64,000 nt of DNA from Pseudomonadota bacterium (GCA_023388965.1 JAEWFF010000015.1:1-64000), one strand, 5' to 3'; positions 35,152 through 44,338 are shown, counted from the first letter of the stretch. Notes: generated by a model not told the origin, from the sequence alone. Made by a program: numbers and translations.

Positions 35152-36048
35152 ATGGCCGATCAGCAGGCGATAGTGGAAAAGGGCGGCAGATTGCCGGGGG
35201 CCGGCAATGCGGGGCTCATGTCCGGCGTCGCGCTCTGCTTTCTTTCCATGGCGAGCATCCAGTTCGGCGCGGCCTTTTCCGCGGTCGCGATCATGGATTA
35301 CGGCGCTTTCGCCACCACCTTCCTCCGGCTGGCGCTGGCCGCCGCAATCCTGACGGCCATCGTGCGGCCGCCGCTGCGCCGGTACAATCGGGCGCAATGG
35401 CTGAGCGCGCTGGCGCTCGGCGTCACCATCGCCGGCATGACGCTCAGCTTTTTCACCGCCATCGAGCGTATTCCGCTCGGGCTTGCCGTCGCCATCGAAT
35501 TTCTCGGCCCGCTGGCGGTGGCGACCGTGACGCTCGGCGGCGGATGGCGCCTTCTCTGGCCGGCGGCGGCGCTTGCCGGTGTCGGGCTCCTGTCGCGGGA
35601 CGGCCAGGGCTGGATCGGCGATCCCGCCGGCATGTTCTTCGCCTTCGTCGCGGCCGTCGGCTGGGGCGCCTATATCGTGCTCGTGAAGCGTTCCGGTCGT
35701 CTTTTTACCGGGCTGGAAGGATTGACGATGTCGCTGCTCGTGGCGACCGCCGCCGCTGCGCCCTTCGGGCTGTGGCAGGCGGGCGCGGCGATGAATCCGG
35801 AGGGGCTCACGCGTATGCTGGGCCTTGCCGTCATGGTGCCGCTCCTGCCCTATGCGCTGGAGATGACGGCGTTGCGCCGCATGCCGCTCGCCGCCTTCGG
35901 CATCCTGATGAGCCTGGAACCGGCGCTCGGCGCGATGGCGGGGTTCCTCGTCCTGGAGCAGTCGCTGACGGCGTTCCAGATGCTGGGAACGGCGCTGGTG
36001 GTGGCCGCAAGCGTCGGCGTGACCTCCGCCGGTGCGCGTGAAAAATAG
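35152..36048 (+). CDS. EamA/DMT family exporter (RhtA-like)
   Basis: A 298-residue membrane protein with ten predicted helices in two EamA repeats. The layout resembles RhtA-type amino-acid/metabolite exporters, with IPLGLAVAIEFLGPLAVA in the first half and LPYALEMTALRRMP plus SLEPALGAMAGFLVLEQ in the second. ATG 35152 has AGGGAG before it. It lies 100 bases after the acetylpolyamine amidohydrolase on the same strand, so co-transcription and a polyamine or amino-acid role are possible. Confidence 0.9.
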   Translation: MADQQAIVEKGGRLPGAGNAGLMSGVALCFLSMASIQFGAAFSAVAIMDYGAFATTFLRLALAAAILTAIVRPPLRRYNRAQWLSALALGVTIAGMTLSFFTAIERIPLGLAVAIEFLGPLAVATVTLGGGWRLLWPAAALAGVGLLSRDGQGWIGDPAGMFFAFVAAVGWGAYIVLVKRSGRLFTGLEGLTMSLLVATAAAAPFGLWQAGAAMNPEGLTRMLGLAVMVPLLPYALEMTALRRMPLAAFGILMSLEPALGAMAGFLVLEQSLTAFQMLGTALVVAASVGVTSAGAREK

Positions 36049-36128
36049 GGTTTTCCCGGCTCTTTCCTGTTTCCGCCGCAATCGCTAGGTTGAAGCAGAA
36101 TCATCCGGAACTGTTTGGGGACCCCTTG

Positions 36129-36791
36129 ATGTACAAGAAATGCGCGATTGTCGCGACGGCCGCGATCTTTCTCTCCGCCTGCACGACGACCGACCCGTAT
36201 ACGGGCGAACAGAAGATGTCGAACACCTCCGGCGGCGCGCTGATCGGCGCGGGCCTCGGGGCCGCGTCCGGCCTGCTGATCGGCAAGAACCCGGTCCAGC
36301 GGCGCAATGCCGCGCTGATCGGCGCGGGTATCGGCGCGCTGGCGGGCGGCGCCGTCGGCAACTATATGGACACCCAGGAAGCCGAACTGCGCGCCCAGCT
36401 CGAGGGTTCCGGCGTCTCGGTCACCCGCGCGGGAGACCGCATCATCCTCAACATGCCGTCGAACATCACCTTCGCGACCGATCAGGACCAGGTCATTCCG
36501 GCCTTCTATCGCACGCTCGATTCGGTGGCCATCGTGTTGCGCAAATTCGACAAGACGCTGATCGACGTCGACGGCCACACCGACTCGACCGGCAGCGCCC
36601 AGTACAACCTCGCCCTGTCGGAACGCCGCGCCGTCTCCGTCGCCAATTATCTGGCCTCGGCCGGCATCGACACCCGCCGCATGTCGGCGATCGGCTACGG
36701 TCTGGATCGGCCGGTCGCCTCCAACGCCACGGAAGCCGGCCGGGCCGAAAACCGTCGCGTCGAGATTTCCATCTCGCCGCTCAAGGGCTGA
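36129..36791 (+). CDS. OmpA family lipoprotein
   Basis: A 220-residue outer-membrane lipoprotein of the YiaD type. The lipobox LSAC gives Cys18. A glycine-zipper region (about 33-78, GGALIGAGLGAASG and a second half-repeat) may enter the membrane. The C-terminal OmpA domain (about 110-218) binds peptidoglycan, with DVDGHTDSTGSAQYNLALSERRA (key words GHTDSTG and LSERRA) and RRVEISI. The start ATG 36129 opens the signal peptide. Confidence 0.93.
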   Translation: MYKKCAIVATAAIFLSACTTTDPYTGEQKMSNTSGGALIGAGLGAASGLLIGKNPVQRRNAALIGAGIGALAGGAVGNYMDTQEAELRAQLEGSGVSVTRAGDRIILNMPSNITFATDQDQVIPAFYRTLDSVAIVLRKFDKTLIDVDGHTDSTGSAQYNLALSERRAVSVANYLASAGIDTRRMSAIGYGLDRPVASNATEAGRAENRRVEISISPLKG

Positions 36792-36820
36792 TCCGCTCTT
36801 TCGCAAAGACGTGAAGGGCC

Positions 36821-37642
36821 TTACGGCCCCTCACGGTCCGCCCATTCCAGCCGCTTGTAGTCGAAGCCGTATTTCAGTGTCGGCTTGACGATCTCGAAAT
36901 AGGGCGAGAGGTCGAAATCGCGCGGCGTATAGAGCGAATGATGGCGGATATGCAGGATTTCCTCGCGTGAATAGGGCGAGGAAGCCGCCGTCTCGCCGGG
37001 CGCGCGCTCGACCTGCGGCAGGATCGGATAGCGGATCTGCTCGAAGGCTTCGGCGATCAGCGTCGAACATATCGCGCGGGTCGGATCGCCGGAACCGAAG
37101 GCGATCATCCGCCGCCGCCAGCGCACCGGGATCGGCGGCGTCGGCAGGAAATAACGCAGCATGTCGAGAATGTTCTTCGTATCGTATTTCAGGCCGAGCC
37201 TTGAAACCATGAAGGCGATTACCGCATCGCGATCGTCCGGCGTCAGTCCCACCGGCCGGCAGATGCGGGTATTGTAGGTGCGGTATTTCGACAGCGGCAC
37301 CGCAACGCACCCCTCTCCCAGATTGACCTCGATGAGCTGCGGCCGGTCGGTTGCCGGCCGTGTCGCCTGGTCGAGGGTCAGCGGTATCTCGTCGCCGACG
37401 AAGAGGGCCGCGTGCGACCATGTCGACTGGGTGAGATATTTGATCGCCGCCGATACCTTCTGATTACCTTCGATAAGCAGGACGTCGCCGGGCCGGAGCG
37501 TGCGCGCCAGCGTTTCCGGATCGGAAGGCGTATAGGGCTCATAGCCGGATGTCTGCTGCTGCAACCGGGTGGCGACCATCCGGCCGATCCGGTCGAGATA
37601 GGTGTCGGCGCTGGCGGGAAGCGGTCGGAGAGGGGATGTCAC
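36821..37642 (-). CDS. YiiX/YebB-like NlpC/P60-type cysteine hydrolase
   Basis: A 273-residue permuted papain-fold protein of the DUF830/YiiX group. The general base His77 lies in STWSHAALFVG. The nucleophile Cys192 is in AICSTLIAEAF, in the reversed order seen in permuted members. PGDVLLIEG opens the domain. No signal peptide is seen. The substrate may be a lipid or peptide amide and is not known. The start codon is GTG (37642) with a weak ribosome site. It converges with the OmpA lipoprotein gene. Confidence 0.85.
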   Translation of the reverse strand: MTSPLRPLPASADTYLDRIGRMVATRLQQQTSGYEPYTPSDPETLARTLRPGDVLLIEGNQKVSAAIKYLTQSTWSHAALFVGDEIPLTLDQATRPATDRPQLIEVNLGEGCVAVPLSKYRTYNTRICRPVGLTPDDRDAVIAFMVSRLGLKYDTKNILDMLRYFLPTPPIPVRWRRRMIAFGSGDPTRAICSTLIAEAFEQIRYPILPQVERAPGETAASSPYSREEILHIRHHSLYTPRDFDLSPYFEIVKPTLKYGFDYKRLEWADREGP

Positions 37643-37741
37643 GAAGGGTATCCGTCAGGGCGCTGCATCGGCTTCATGCCCGCATCTTTGCCATGGCGGC
37701 GGGCCGGTGTCGAGCTTGACCGGGCGATGCTAGTGCCTATA

Positions 37742-37758
37742 TTTAGAATTATTCTAAA
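37742..37758. promoter_or_regulatory. Irr-type ICE box upstream of mbfA
   Basis: TTTAGAATTATTCTAAA is a perfect 7-bp inverted repeat with a 3-base spacer, 15 bases before the mbfA-like ATG. It matches the iron control element bound by Irr in rhizobia and Agrobacterium, where Irr represses mbfA under low iron. Confidence 0.85.
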
Positions 37759-37773
37759 CTAGAAAGGCCGTCG

Positions 37774-38757
37774 ATGCTCTCCCGCTTCTTCCGTTCCGCC
37801 AAACGCAGCCTGGAGTCGCTCAGCGAACAGGAAATCCTGGCGCTCGCCATTTCCTCCGAGGAGGATGACGCGCGCATCTATCTCGCCTATGCCGACATGC
37901 TGCGGGGGAGCTATCCCCATTCGGCGCGTGTCTTCGAGGAAATGGCGGAGGAGGAGAACCATCACCGCCGGCAGCTGATCGACCGGCATATGGCCCGTTT
38001 CGGCAGCCGCATTCCGCTGATCCGCCGCGAGTTCGTGCGCGATTTTCCGGAGCGCAAGCCGGATTGGCTTGTCGCCAACATGCCGCTGGACAGGATCCGC
38101 GAGCAGACCGAGGCGATGGAGGCGTCGGCCCATCGTTTCTATCTGGAGGCGGCGGCGCGCACGCAGGATGCGGCGACGCGCAAGCTGCTCGGGGATCTGG
38201 CCCTGGCGGAAAAATCCCACGAATCGCTGGCGCGCCGTCTGGGCGAGACGCTGGTGCCGGCCGATGCGAAGGATGAGGAAGACATGACCGCGCGGCGGCA
38301 GTTCCTGCTCACCTATGTGCAGCCGGGGCTTGCCGGCCTGATGGACGGATCGGTCTCGACGCTTGCGCCGATCTTCGCGGCCGCCTTCGCCACGCAGGAC
38401 ACCTGGCAGACCTTTCTCGTCGGCCTGTCGGCGTCGGTCGGCGCCGGCATCTCCATGGGCTTCACCGAGGCCGCCCACGATGACGGCAAGCTTTCTGGTC
38501 GCGGTTCGCCGCTGCGCCGCGGGCTTTCCTCCGGCATCATGACGACCATCGGCGGGCTCGGCCACACGCTGCCCTATCTCATTCCGGATTTCATGCTGGC
38601 GACGATCATCGCCATCGCCGTCGTTTTCGTCGAGCTCTGGGCGATCGCCTTCATCCAGAACCGCTACATGGACACGCCCTTCTTCCGGGCGGCGATGCAG
38701 GTCGTGCTCGGCGGCGGCCTGGTGCTGGCCGCCGGCATCGTGATCGGCAATGCCTGA
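37774..38757 (+). CDS. mbfA: Membrane-bound ferritin A (iron exporter)
   Basis: A 327-residue fusion of an N-terminal ferritin-like (rubrerythrin-type) di-iron domain and a C-terminal VIT1-like membrane domain of about five helices. Iron-ligand patterns are ISSEEDDARIYLAYA, EEMAEEENHHRRQL and EKSHESLARRL. The membrane part has PGLAGLMDGSVSTLAPIFAAAF and GAGISMGFTEAAHDDG. MbfA exports iron and protects against iron and peroxide stress in Agrobacterium and Bradyrhizobium. An ICE box just upstream fits Irr control. Confidence 0.94.
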   Translation: MLSRFFRSAKRSLESLSEQEILALAISSEEDDARIYLAYADMLRGSYPHSARVFEEMAEEENHHRRQLIDRHMARFGSRIPLIRREFVRDFPERKPDWLVANMPLDRIREQTEAMEASAHRFYLEAAARTQDAATRKLLGDLALAEKSHESLARRLGETLVPADAKDEEDMTARRQFLLTYVQPGLAGLMDGSVSTLAPIFAAAFATQDTWQTFLVGLSASVGAGISMGFTEAAHDDGKLSGRGSPLRRGLSSGIMTTIGGLGHTLPYLIPDFMLATIIAIAVVFVELWAIAFIQNRYMDTPFFRAAMQVVLGGGLVLAAGIVIGNA

Positions 38758-38781
38758 CGGGCGATCCGGCGCGGGCCGCGG

Positions 38782-39456
38782 TCAGGCGGCGGCGCGCAGC
38801 AGCGATAGCCGGCCGTCGGCCTCCACATGGACCTCGACGTTCTCGTAGCCGTCGAGTGTCGGGTGGGTGGTTTCGATTGGGTGGGTATGGGTGGCGATGA
38901 TGACCGCGACGCTTGCGCCGGCGCTTTCACCGGCGCGAACGCCCGCCGGCACGTCCTCGAAGACGACGCAGTCGGCCGCTTCCACGCCGAGCCGTCTTGC
39001 CCCCAGCAGGTAGCCGTCGGGGGCGGGCTTGCCGGCCTCGACGTCCTCTGCCGTCACGATGACGGCGGGCACCGGCAGGCCGGCGGCGGCCAACCGGCGG
39101 CGCGCCAGCGCGATGGGCGCCGAGGTGACGATGCCCCAGCGATCCGCCGGCAGCGATGCGAGGAAGCGGGCAGCGCCGGAAATCGGCACGATCCCGTCCA
39201 CGTCCTCGATCTCGCGCCGCTCGATTTCCTTTGCCTCGGCCTCGGCATCGACGCCCGGCAGGGCCAGCCTGCGGATGGTGTCGATGCCGCGCACGCCGTG
39301 CATGGTCGGCAGGAAGGCGGCGACGTCGAGCCCGTGGCTGAGCGCCCAGGCGCTCCACACGCGCTCGGTGGCGGGGATCGAGTTGATGAGGGTGCCGTCC
39401 ATGTCGAACAGGAAGGCGGAAAAACTCTTTTCGAAAAGGCGCGTGCGGGAGAGCAA
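38782..39456 (-). CDS. HAD family phosphatase
   Basis: A 224-residue haloacid dehalogenase-like hydrolase with a helical cap (subfamily IA). Motif I is LFDMDGTLINS with nucleophile Asp, motif II VTSAP, motif III Lys in EAGKPAPDGY, and motif IV VFEDVPAGVRAG. Similar proteins dephosphorylate small sugar phosphates. No ATG is available before motif I, so a TTG at 39456 with AGGAT upstream is taken as start. It diverges from recF. Confidence 0.88.
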   Translation of the reverse strand: MLSRTRLFEKSFSAFLFDMDGTLINSIPATERVWSAWALSHGLDVAAFLPTMHGVRGIDTIRRLALPGVDAEAEAKEIERREIEDVDGIVPISGAARFLASLPADRWGIVTSAPIALARRRLAAAGLPVPAVIVTAEDVEAGKPAPDGYLLGARRLGVEAADCVVFEDVPAGVRAGESAGASVAVIIATHTHPIETTHPTLDGYENVEVHVEADGRLSLLRAAA

Positions 39457-39627
39457 AACGAGGATCCTTGCAGTCTCGGGGAGGTTCGCCCTGACCTACA
39501 GCAAAACACCGTGAAAGGGAAATTGCGTGCGCCTCGCCGTCATTGCCCTCTTTTGCTTTCCCGGCCGGCGGGCTTGCAATCACGCCGCCTCCGGCATAGC
39601 TGTCTTGCCGAACGATCCGGACATGCA

Positions 39628-40752
39628 ATGCCCCAGAAGGTTTTTCTTTCCCGCCTCAAGCTTGCGGATTTCCGCAATTACGCCGGCCTGTCGCTGGCGC
39701 TCGACGGGCGGCATGTGGTGCTGACCGGCCAGAACGGCGCGGGCAAGACCAATCTCATGGAGGCCGTCTCCTTCCTCTCGCCCGGCCGGGGTCTGCGCCG
39801 CGCCGCCTATGGCGACATACCGCGCGCCGGCAGCGGCAACGGCTTTTCCGTTTTCGCAACGGTGGAGGGCATGGCGGGCGAGGTCGATATCGGCACGGGA
39901 ACCGAGGGCGGCGAGGAAGGGCAGGCGCGGCGGCTGCGCATCAACGGCACCCCGTCCCGCACCGTCGACGAACTGCTCGATCATCTGCGCATTCTCTGGC
40001 TGACGCCCGCCATGGACGGGCTTTTCACCGGCCCTTCGGCCGATCGCCGCCGCTTTCTCGACCGGCTCGTCCTGTCGCTCGATCCCGAGCACGGACGCCG
40101 CGCCGTCGACTACGAGAAGGCCATGCGCGGCCGCAACCGGCTTCTGTCCGAACCGCGCCCCGATCCGGCGTGGCTGACGGCGCTGGAGCGGCAGATGGCC
40201 GAGCTGGGTATTGCGCTCGCCCATGCCCGCCACGAACTCGTGGGGCTTCTCGCCGGCCTCGTCGAGGCGGCGCGTGACGACGGCCCTTTTCCCTCGGCCG
40301 TCCTTGGTCTTTTCGGTTTTCTCGACGGCGAATGGCTGCGCCCGGCTTATGAGATCGAGGAGATCTATCTGGCGCTGCTGCGCGAGGGCCGTTATCGCGA
40401 CGCGGCCGCCGGCCGCACGCTGGAAGGGCCGCATCGCGCCGATCTCGTCATCCGCCACCGGGAAAAGGACATGGAGGCCGGACGCTGCTCGACGGGCGAA
40501 CAGAAGGCGTTGCTTATCGGCCTCATCCTCGCCCATGCCGGTCTTGTGGCGGGCATGACCGGGCATGCGCCGGTGCTGCTTCTCGACGAGATCGCCGCCC
40601 ATCTCGACGCGGGCCGCCGCGCCGCGCTCTTCGACCGGGTCGATGCGCTCGGCGGCCAGGCCTTCATGACCGGGACGGACCGTGCCATGTTCGGGGCGCT
40701 GGGCGAGCGCGCCCAGTTCCTGACCGTCGCCAACGGAGAGGTCTCGTCATGA
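39628..40752 (+). CDS. recF: DNA replication and repair protein RecF
   Basis: A 374-residue SMC-like ATPase that loads RecA at gaps with RecO and RecR. Walker A is TGQNGAGKTN, the signature STGEQKALLIGL and Walker B LLLDEIAAHLD. LKLADFRNY at the N-terminus is the family opening. Here recF is not next to dnaA or dnaN but heads an overlapping pair with moeB, a known alphaproteobacterial arrangement. Confidence 0.95.
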   Translation: MPQKVFLSRLKLADFRNYAGLSLALDGRHVVLTGQNGAGKTNLMEAVSFLSPGRGLRRAAYGDIPRAGSGNGFSVFATVEGMAGEVDIGTGTEGGEEGQARRLRINGTPSRTVDELLDHLRILWLTPAMDGLFTGPSADRRRFLDRLVLSLDPEHGRRAVDYEKAMRGRNRLLSEPRPDPAWLTALERQMAELGIALAHARHELVGLLAGLVEAARDDGPFPSAVLGLFGFLDGEWLRPAYEIEEIYLALLREGRYRDAAAGRTLEGPHRADLVIRHREKDMEAGRCSTGEQKALLIGLILAHAGLVAGMTGHAPVLLLDEIAAHLDAGRRAALFDRVDALGGQAFMTGTDRAMFGALGERAQFLTVANGEVSS

Positions 40753-41525
40753 CCGACGCCCTGACGCCCGACGAGATCGAGCGCTACCGCCGCCATATCG
40801 TGCTGGCCGAAATCGGCGGCGCGGGCCAGCAGCGGCTGAAGCGGGCAAGCGTGCTCATCATCGGGGCGGGCGGCCTCGGCGCGCCGGTCATCCAGTATCT
40901 CGCCGCCGCCGGCGTCGGCCGGCTCGCGGTGATCGATGACGATACGGTCTCGCTGTCCAATCTCCAGCGGCAGGTGATCCATGAGACCGGAACGCTCGGC
41001 GCGATGAAGATCGAAAGCGCCGCGGCAAGCGTCGGGCGGCTCAATCCCCATGTCCGCTTCGAAGGCATGGACACGCGCTTCACGCCGGAAAACGCCGCCG
41101 GACTTCTCGCCGGTTTCGATCTGCTGATCGACGGCTCCGACAATTTCGACACCCGCTATGCCGCTGCCGATGCTGCGGAAGCGGCGAAAATGCCGCTCGT
41201 CGCCGGCGCGGTCGGCCGTTTCGACGGTTCGCTCACGGTGCTGAAACCCTATGAGACCGGCGCGGACGGGCGGCGCAATCCGGGCTATCGCGATCTCTTT
41301 CCCGCGCCGCCTCCGCCGGGAACGGTGCCCTCCTGCGCCCAGGCCGGCATCGTCGGCGCGCTCACGGGCGTCGTCGGCACGCTGATGGCGATGGAGGCGA
41401 TCAAGCTCCTGACGGGCGCCGGTGAGCCGCTCGTCGGCCGGCTCCTGCTTTACGACGGCCTGTCGGCGCGTTTCGAGACGCTGCGCTACCGGCGGCGTCA
41501 GGCCGATCGGATCCGGATGCCGTGA
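40749..41525 (+). CDS. moeB: Molybdopterin-synthase adenylyltransferase (MoeB/ThiF)
   Basis: A 258-residue E1-like enzyme that adenylates the C-terminal Gly of MoaD or a similar sulfur carrier. Blocks: RYRRHIVLAEIGGAGQQRL, the ATP loop GAGGLGAPV, DGSDNFDTRY and PPPPGTVPSCAQAGIVG. The two CxxC zinc pairs of E. coli MoeB are missing (the first reads GYRDLF here). The ATG overlaps the recF stop by four bases (ATGA). MoeB and ThiF cannot be separated with certainty by sequence alone. Confidence 0.88.
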   Translation: MTDALTPDEIERYRRHIVLAEIGGAGQQRLKRASVLIIGAGGLGAPVIQYLAAAGVGRLAVIDDDTVSLSNLQRQVIHETGTLGAMKIESAAASVGRLNPHVRFEGMDTRFTPENAAGLLAGFDLLIDGSDNFDTRYAAADAAEAAKMPLVAGAVGRFDGSLTVLKPYETGADGRRNPGYRDLFPAPPPPGTVPSCAQAGIVGALTGVVGTLMAMEAIKLLTGAGEPLVGRLLLYDGLSARFETLRYRRRQADRIRMP

Positions 41526-41571
41526 ATGTCGGCCGGAAAAGGCCGGATGTTTTGCGGATGTTTCCGGAGAA

Positions 41572-42576
41572 CTAGACCCGGTTCGGCAACACGCGGTCCG
41601 GCGGGCGGTGGCCGTCGAAGAAGGTACGGATGTTGATGACCACCTTCTCGCCCATGTCGATGCGTCCCTCGATGGTGGCCGAACTCATATGCGGCAGGAG
41701 AACGACCTTGCCCTCCGTGGCGAGCCGGACGAGTTTCGGATCGATCGCCGGTTCCTTCTCGAAGACGTCGAGGCCGGCGCCGGCAATCCGGCCTTCGCGC
41801 AGGCATTTGATCAGCGCGCTCTCGTCGACGATGCCGCCGCGCGCCGTGTTGACGATGTAGCTCGTCGGCTGCATCAGCTCCAGCCGCCTTGCGGACAGGA
41901 GGTGGTAGGTCGCCGGCGTCGACGGGCAGTTGACGGAAACGATGTCGACGCGGGCCAGCATCTGGTCGAGACTGTCCCAATAGGTCGCTTCCAGCCCGTC
42001 CTCGGTTTCCGGATGGGCGCGATTGCGGTTGTGGTAGTGGATGGAAAGCCCGAAGGCCTTGGCGCGCCGGGCCACCGCCGTGCCGATCCGCCCCATGCCG
42101 ACGATGCCGAGCCGCTTGCCGTGGATGCGCCGTCCGAGCATCCAGGTCGGCGACCAGCCGGCCCAGTCGCCCTTGCGGTCGGCAAGGATGCGCGCGCCTT
42201 CGGCCAGCCGTCGCGGCACGGCGAGGATCAGCGCCATCGTCATGTCGGCGGTGTCTTCCGTCAGCACGTTCGGCGTATTGGTGACGGTGATGCCGCGGCG
42301 CGCGGCCGCCTCCACGTCGATATTGTCGACGCCGTTGGAGAAGCTGGCGATCAGTTTCAGCTGCGGCCCCGCCTGTTCGATCAGCGCCGCGTCGATGCGG
42401 TCGGTCAGCGTCGGCACCAGCACGTCGAACGTCTTGACCGCGGCGACCAGCTCGGGCTGGGTGCGCGGCGCGTCGTCGATGTTCAGTTCGGCGTCGAACA
42501 GCTCCCGCATCCGGGTCTCCACCACGTCGGGCAGGCGGCGGGTGATATAGACCTTCGGCTTTTTCTTCTGCGTCAT
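41572..42576 (-). CDS. D-isomer 2-hydroxyacid dehydrogenase
   Basis: A 334-residue NAD(P)-dependent dehydrogenase of the glyoxylate/hydroxypyruvate reductase type. The Rossmann loop is GMGRIGTAVARRAKAFG. The catalytic Arg is in VNTARGGIVDESAL's neighbourhood (SFSNGVDNI substrate loop before it), with Glu and His in the later GLDVFEKEP and LLPHMSSAT segments. It probably reduces glyoxylate or hydroxypyruvate, as in rhizobial homologues. It converges with moeB and is divergent from the SH3 protein gene. Confidence 0.9.
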   Translation of the reverse strand: MTQKKKPKVYITRRLPDVVETRMRELFDAELNIDDAPRTQPELVAAVKTFDVLVPTLTDRIDAALIEQAGPQLKLIASFSNGVDNIDVEAAARRGITVTNTPNVLTEDTADMTMALILAVPRRLAEGARILADRKGDWAGWSPTWMLGRRIHGKRLGIVGMGRIGTAVARRAKAFGLSIHYHNRNRAHPETEDGLEATYWDSLDQMLARVDIVSVNCPSTPATYHLLSARRLELMQPTSYIVNTARGGIVDESALIKCLREGRIAGAGLDVFEKEPAIDPKLVRLATEGKVVLLPHMSSATIEGRIDMGEKVVINIRTFFDGHRPPDRVLPNRV

Positions 42577-42760
42577 GGCATGATCCAGCGTGCTGTTGAC
42601 GGGTCCTTAACCAAGTTGGGCAAGGATTGCTTCATCAGAGGCATTTTCTACCAGACCCGGTCGCGAAGACAATCCGCTCTCGTCGACGGTCCAGCGATTT
42701 GCGATGTCGCCCGCCGGTACGGCAGCCCGATGCCCGCTCTTCATTCGAACGGATCCCGTC

Positions 42761-43300
42761 ATGCCGAAATTCGTCGTTCGTCTCAGCATTGCCGCTCTCG
42801 CCGGGGTCCTTGCCGTCGGTGGGGGGCTGGAAATCGCCCATGCGCAGGTGGCCAAGGGTCCGAGCGGCCTGCCGTTGCCGCGCTTCGTCAGCCTCAAGGC
42901 CAAGAGCGTCAATCTCAGGGTCGGCCCGAGCATCGACTACGCCGTCGCCTGGCGCTATCTGAAATCGGGGGTGCCGGTCGAAATCGTCCAGGAATACGAT
43001 AACTGGCGCCGCGTGCGTGACGCCGACGGCACCGAGGGCTGGGTCAACCAGGCGCTGCTTTCGGGCGACCGCACCGCCGTCACCGCGCCATGGATGCGCG
43101 GCAAGGGCGAGGATGTCTTCGTCAACATGCGCCGCGAGGCGCTGTCCGGCAGCGCCGTCGTCGCCCGGTTGCAGCCCGGCGTCGTCGTGCGGGTGGGCGA
43201 ATGCAATGGCGACTGGTGCCGCGCAGAGGTCGAGGGCGCGAGCGGCTGGGTTTCCCAGAACGAGATCTGGGGCGCCTATCCCGGCGAGGCCTTCAAATAG
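42761..43300 (+). CDS. Exported bacterial SH3-domain protein
   Basis: A 179-residue exported protein. A signal peptide of about 30 residues ends at AHA. Two bacterial SH3 (SH3b-like) repeats follow: SVNLRVGPSIDYAVAWRYL with WRRVRDADGTEGWV, and DVFVNMRREALSGSAVV with WCRAEVEGASGWV. Such proteins usually sit in the periplasm and bind peptidoglycan or partner enzymes. No catalytic domain is present. It starts at ATG 42761. Confidence 0.9.
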   Translation: MPKFVVRLSIAALAGVLAVGGGLEIAHAQVAKGPSGLPLPRFVSLKAKSVNLRVGPSIDYAVAWRYLKSGVPVEIVQEYDNWRRVRDADGTEGWVNQALLSGDRTAVTAPWMRGKGEDVFVNMRREALSGSAVVARLQPGVVVRVGECNGDWCRAEVEGASGWVSQNEIWGAYPGEAFK

Positions 43301-43345
43301 GCCTCTTCCGCCGCCAGCGCCGAGACGAGAAACGGGGAAGACGGA

Positions 43346-44338
43346 TCAGACAAGCCCCGCTTTTTTCGCCTCCGCGGATAGCGACAGCATGGGCCGCGGC
43401 CCGACCTGCCCGATGACGAGGCCGGCGGCGAGACTGCCGAGCCGGCCGCAGTCGGCAAGCGACTGCCCTGCGGTATAGCCGTAGAGGAAGCCGGCGGCGT
43501 AGAGGTCGCCTGCGCCGGTGGTATCGACCACATCGGCGACGGCGATCGCCTCCACCCTCGTGCGCTCCGCACCCCTGACGATGATCGAACCCTCCTCGCT
43601 CATCGTCACGGCGGCAAGCCGGCAATCCTGCGAAAGGCGCGAGATCGCCTCCTCGAAGTCCCCGGTCTCGTAGAGGGCCAGCGCCTCCGCGCGGTTGGCG
43701 AAGACGATGTCGATCGTTCCGGAACGCATGAGGTCGAGGAATTCGTCGCGGTAGCGCTGCACGCAGAAACTGTCGGAAAGCGTCATTGACATTTCCCGGC
43801 CGTTGGCATGCGCGATGCGGGCGCATTCGCGGATCGCGTCCTTGGCGCGGGGCGGATCCCAGAGATAGCCCTCGAAATAGGTGACCTTGGCCCCGGCCAC
43901 CACCTCCGGCTCCACATCCTCCGGCCCGAGTTCCACGCAGGCGCCGAGATAGGTATTCATCGAACGTTCGCCGTCGGGCGTCACGAAGATCATGGAACGA
44001 GCGGTGGGCGGCGCGCCGGCCAGTGGCCGGGTTGCGAAATGTACGCCCTGGGCGCGGATGTCATGGGCGAAGATGCCGCCGAGCTGGTCGTCGGAAACCT
44101 TGCCGAAATAGGCGGCGCGTCCCCCGAAGCTGGCGATCCCCGCCGCCGTGTTGCCCGCACTGCCGCCCGAGGCCTCCAGCGCCGGCCCCATGCGCGAATA
44201 GAGCAGTTCCGCCCGCTCCGCGTCGATGAGGTTCATCGCGCCCTTGATGATGGCGTTGTCGGTGAGGAAGGCATCGTCGCAGCGCGCGATGATATCGACG
44301 ATCGCATTGCCGACCGTCAGAACGTCGAATGTGGTCAT
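43346..44338 (-). CDS. PfkB family kinase, probable adenosine kinase
   Basis: A 330-residue ribokinase-fold kinase of the adenosine kinase group widespread in Rhizobiales. DVLTVGNAIVDII opens it. SGGSAGNTAAGIASFGG is the first PfkB signature, and DTTGAGDLYAAGFLYG, with the catalytic Asp, the second. It should make AMP from adenosine, or act on a related nucleoside. ATG 44338 is preferred over 44356. It converges with the SH3 protein gene and follows efp on the same strand, separated by a terminator. Confidence 0.9.
   Translation of the reverse strand: MTTFDVLTVGNAIVDIIARCDDAFLTDNAIIKGAMNLIDAERAELLYSRMGPALEASGGSAGNTAAGIASFGGRAAYFGKVSDDQLGGIFAHDIRAQGVHFATRPLAGAPPTARSMIFVTPDGERSMNTYLGACVELGPEDVEPEVVAGAKVTYFEGYLWDPPRAKDAIRECARIAHANGREMSMTLSDSFCVQRYRDEFLDLMRSGTIDIVFANRAEALALYETGDFEEAISRLSQDCRLAAVTMSEEGSIIVRGAERTRVEAIAVADVVDTTGAGDLYAAGFLYGYTAGQSLADCGRLGSLAAGLVIGQVGPRPMLSLSAEAKKAGLV

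Noticed and set aside
36800..36830. GGGCC-TTAC-GGCCC hairpin between the OmpA lipoprotein and YiiX-like genes
   Set aside because: A short 5-bp stem without a T-run that partly overlaps the end of the minus-strand gene; too weak to call a terminator.
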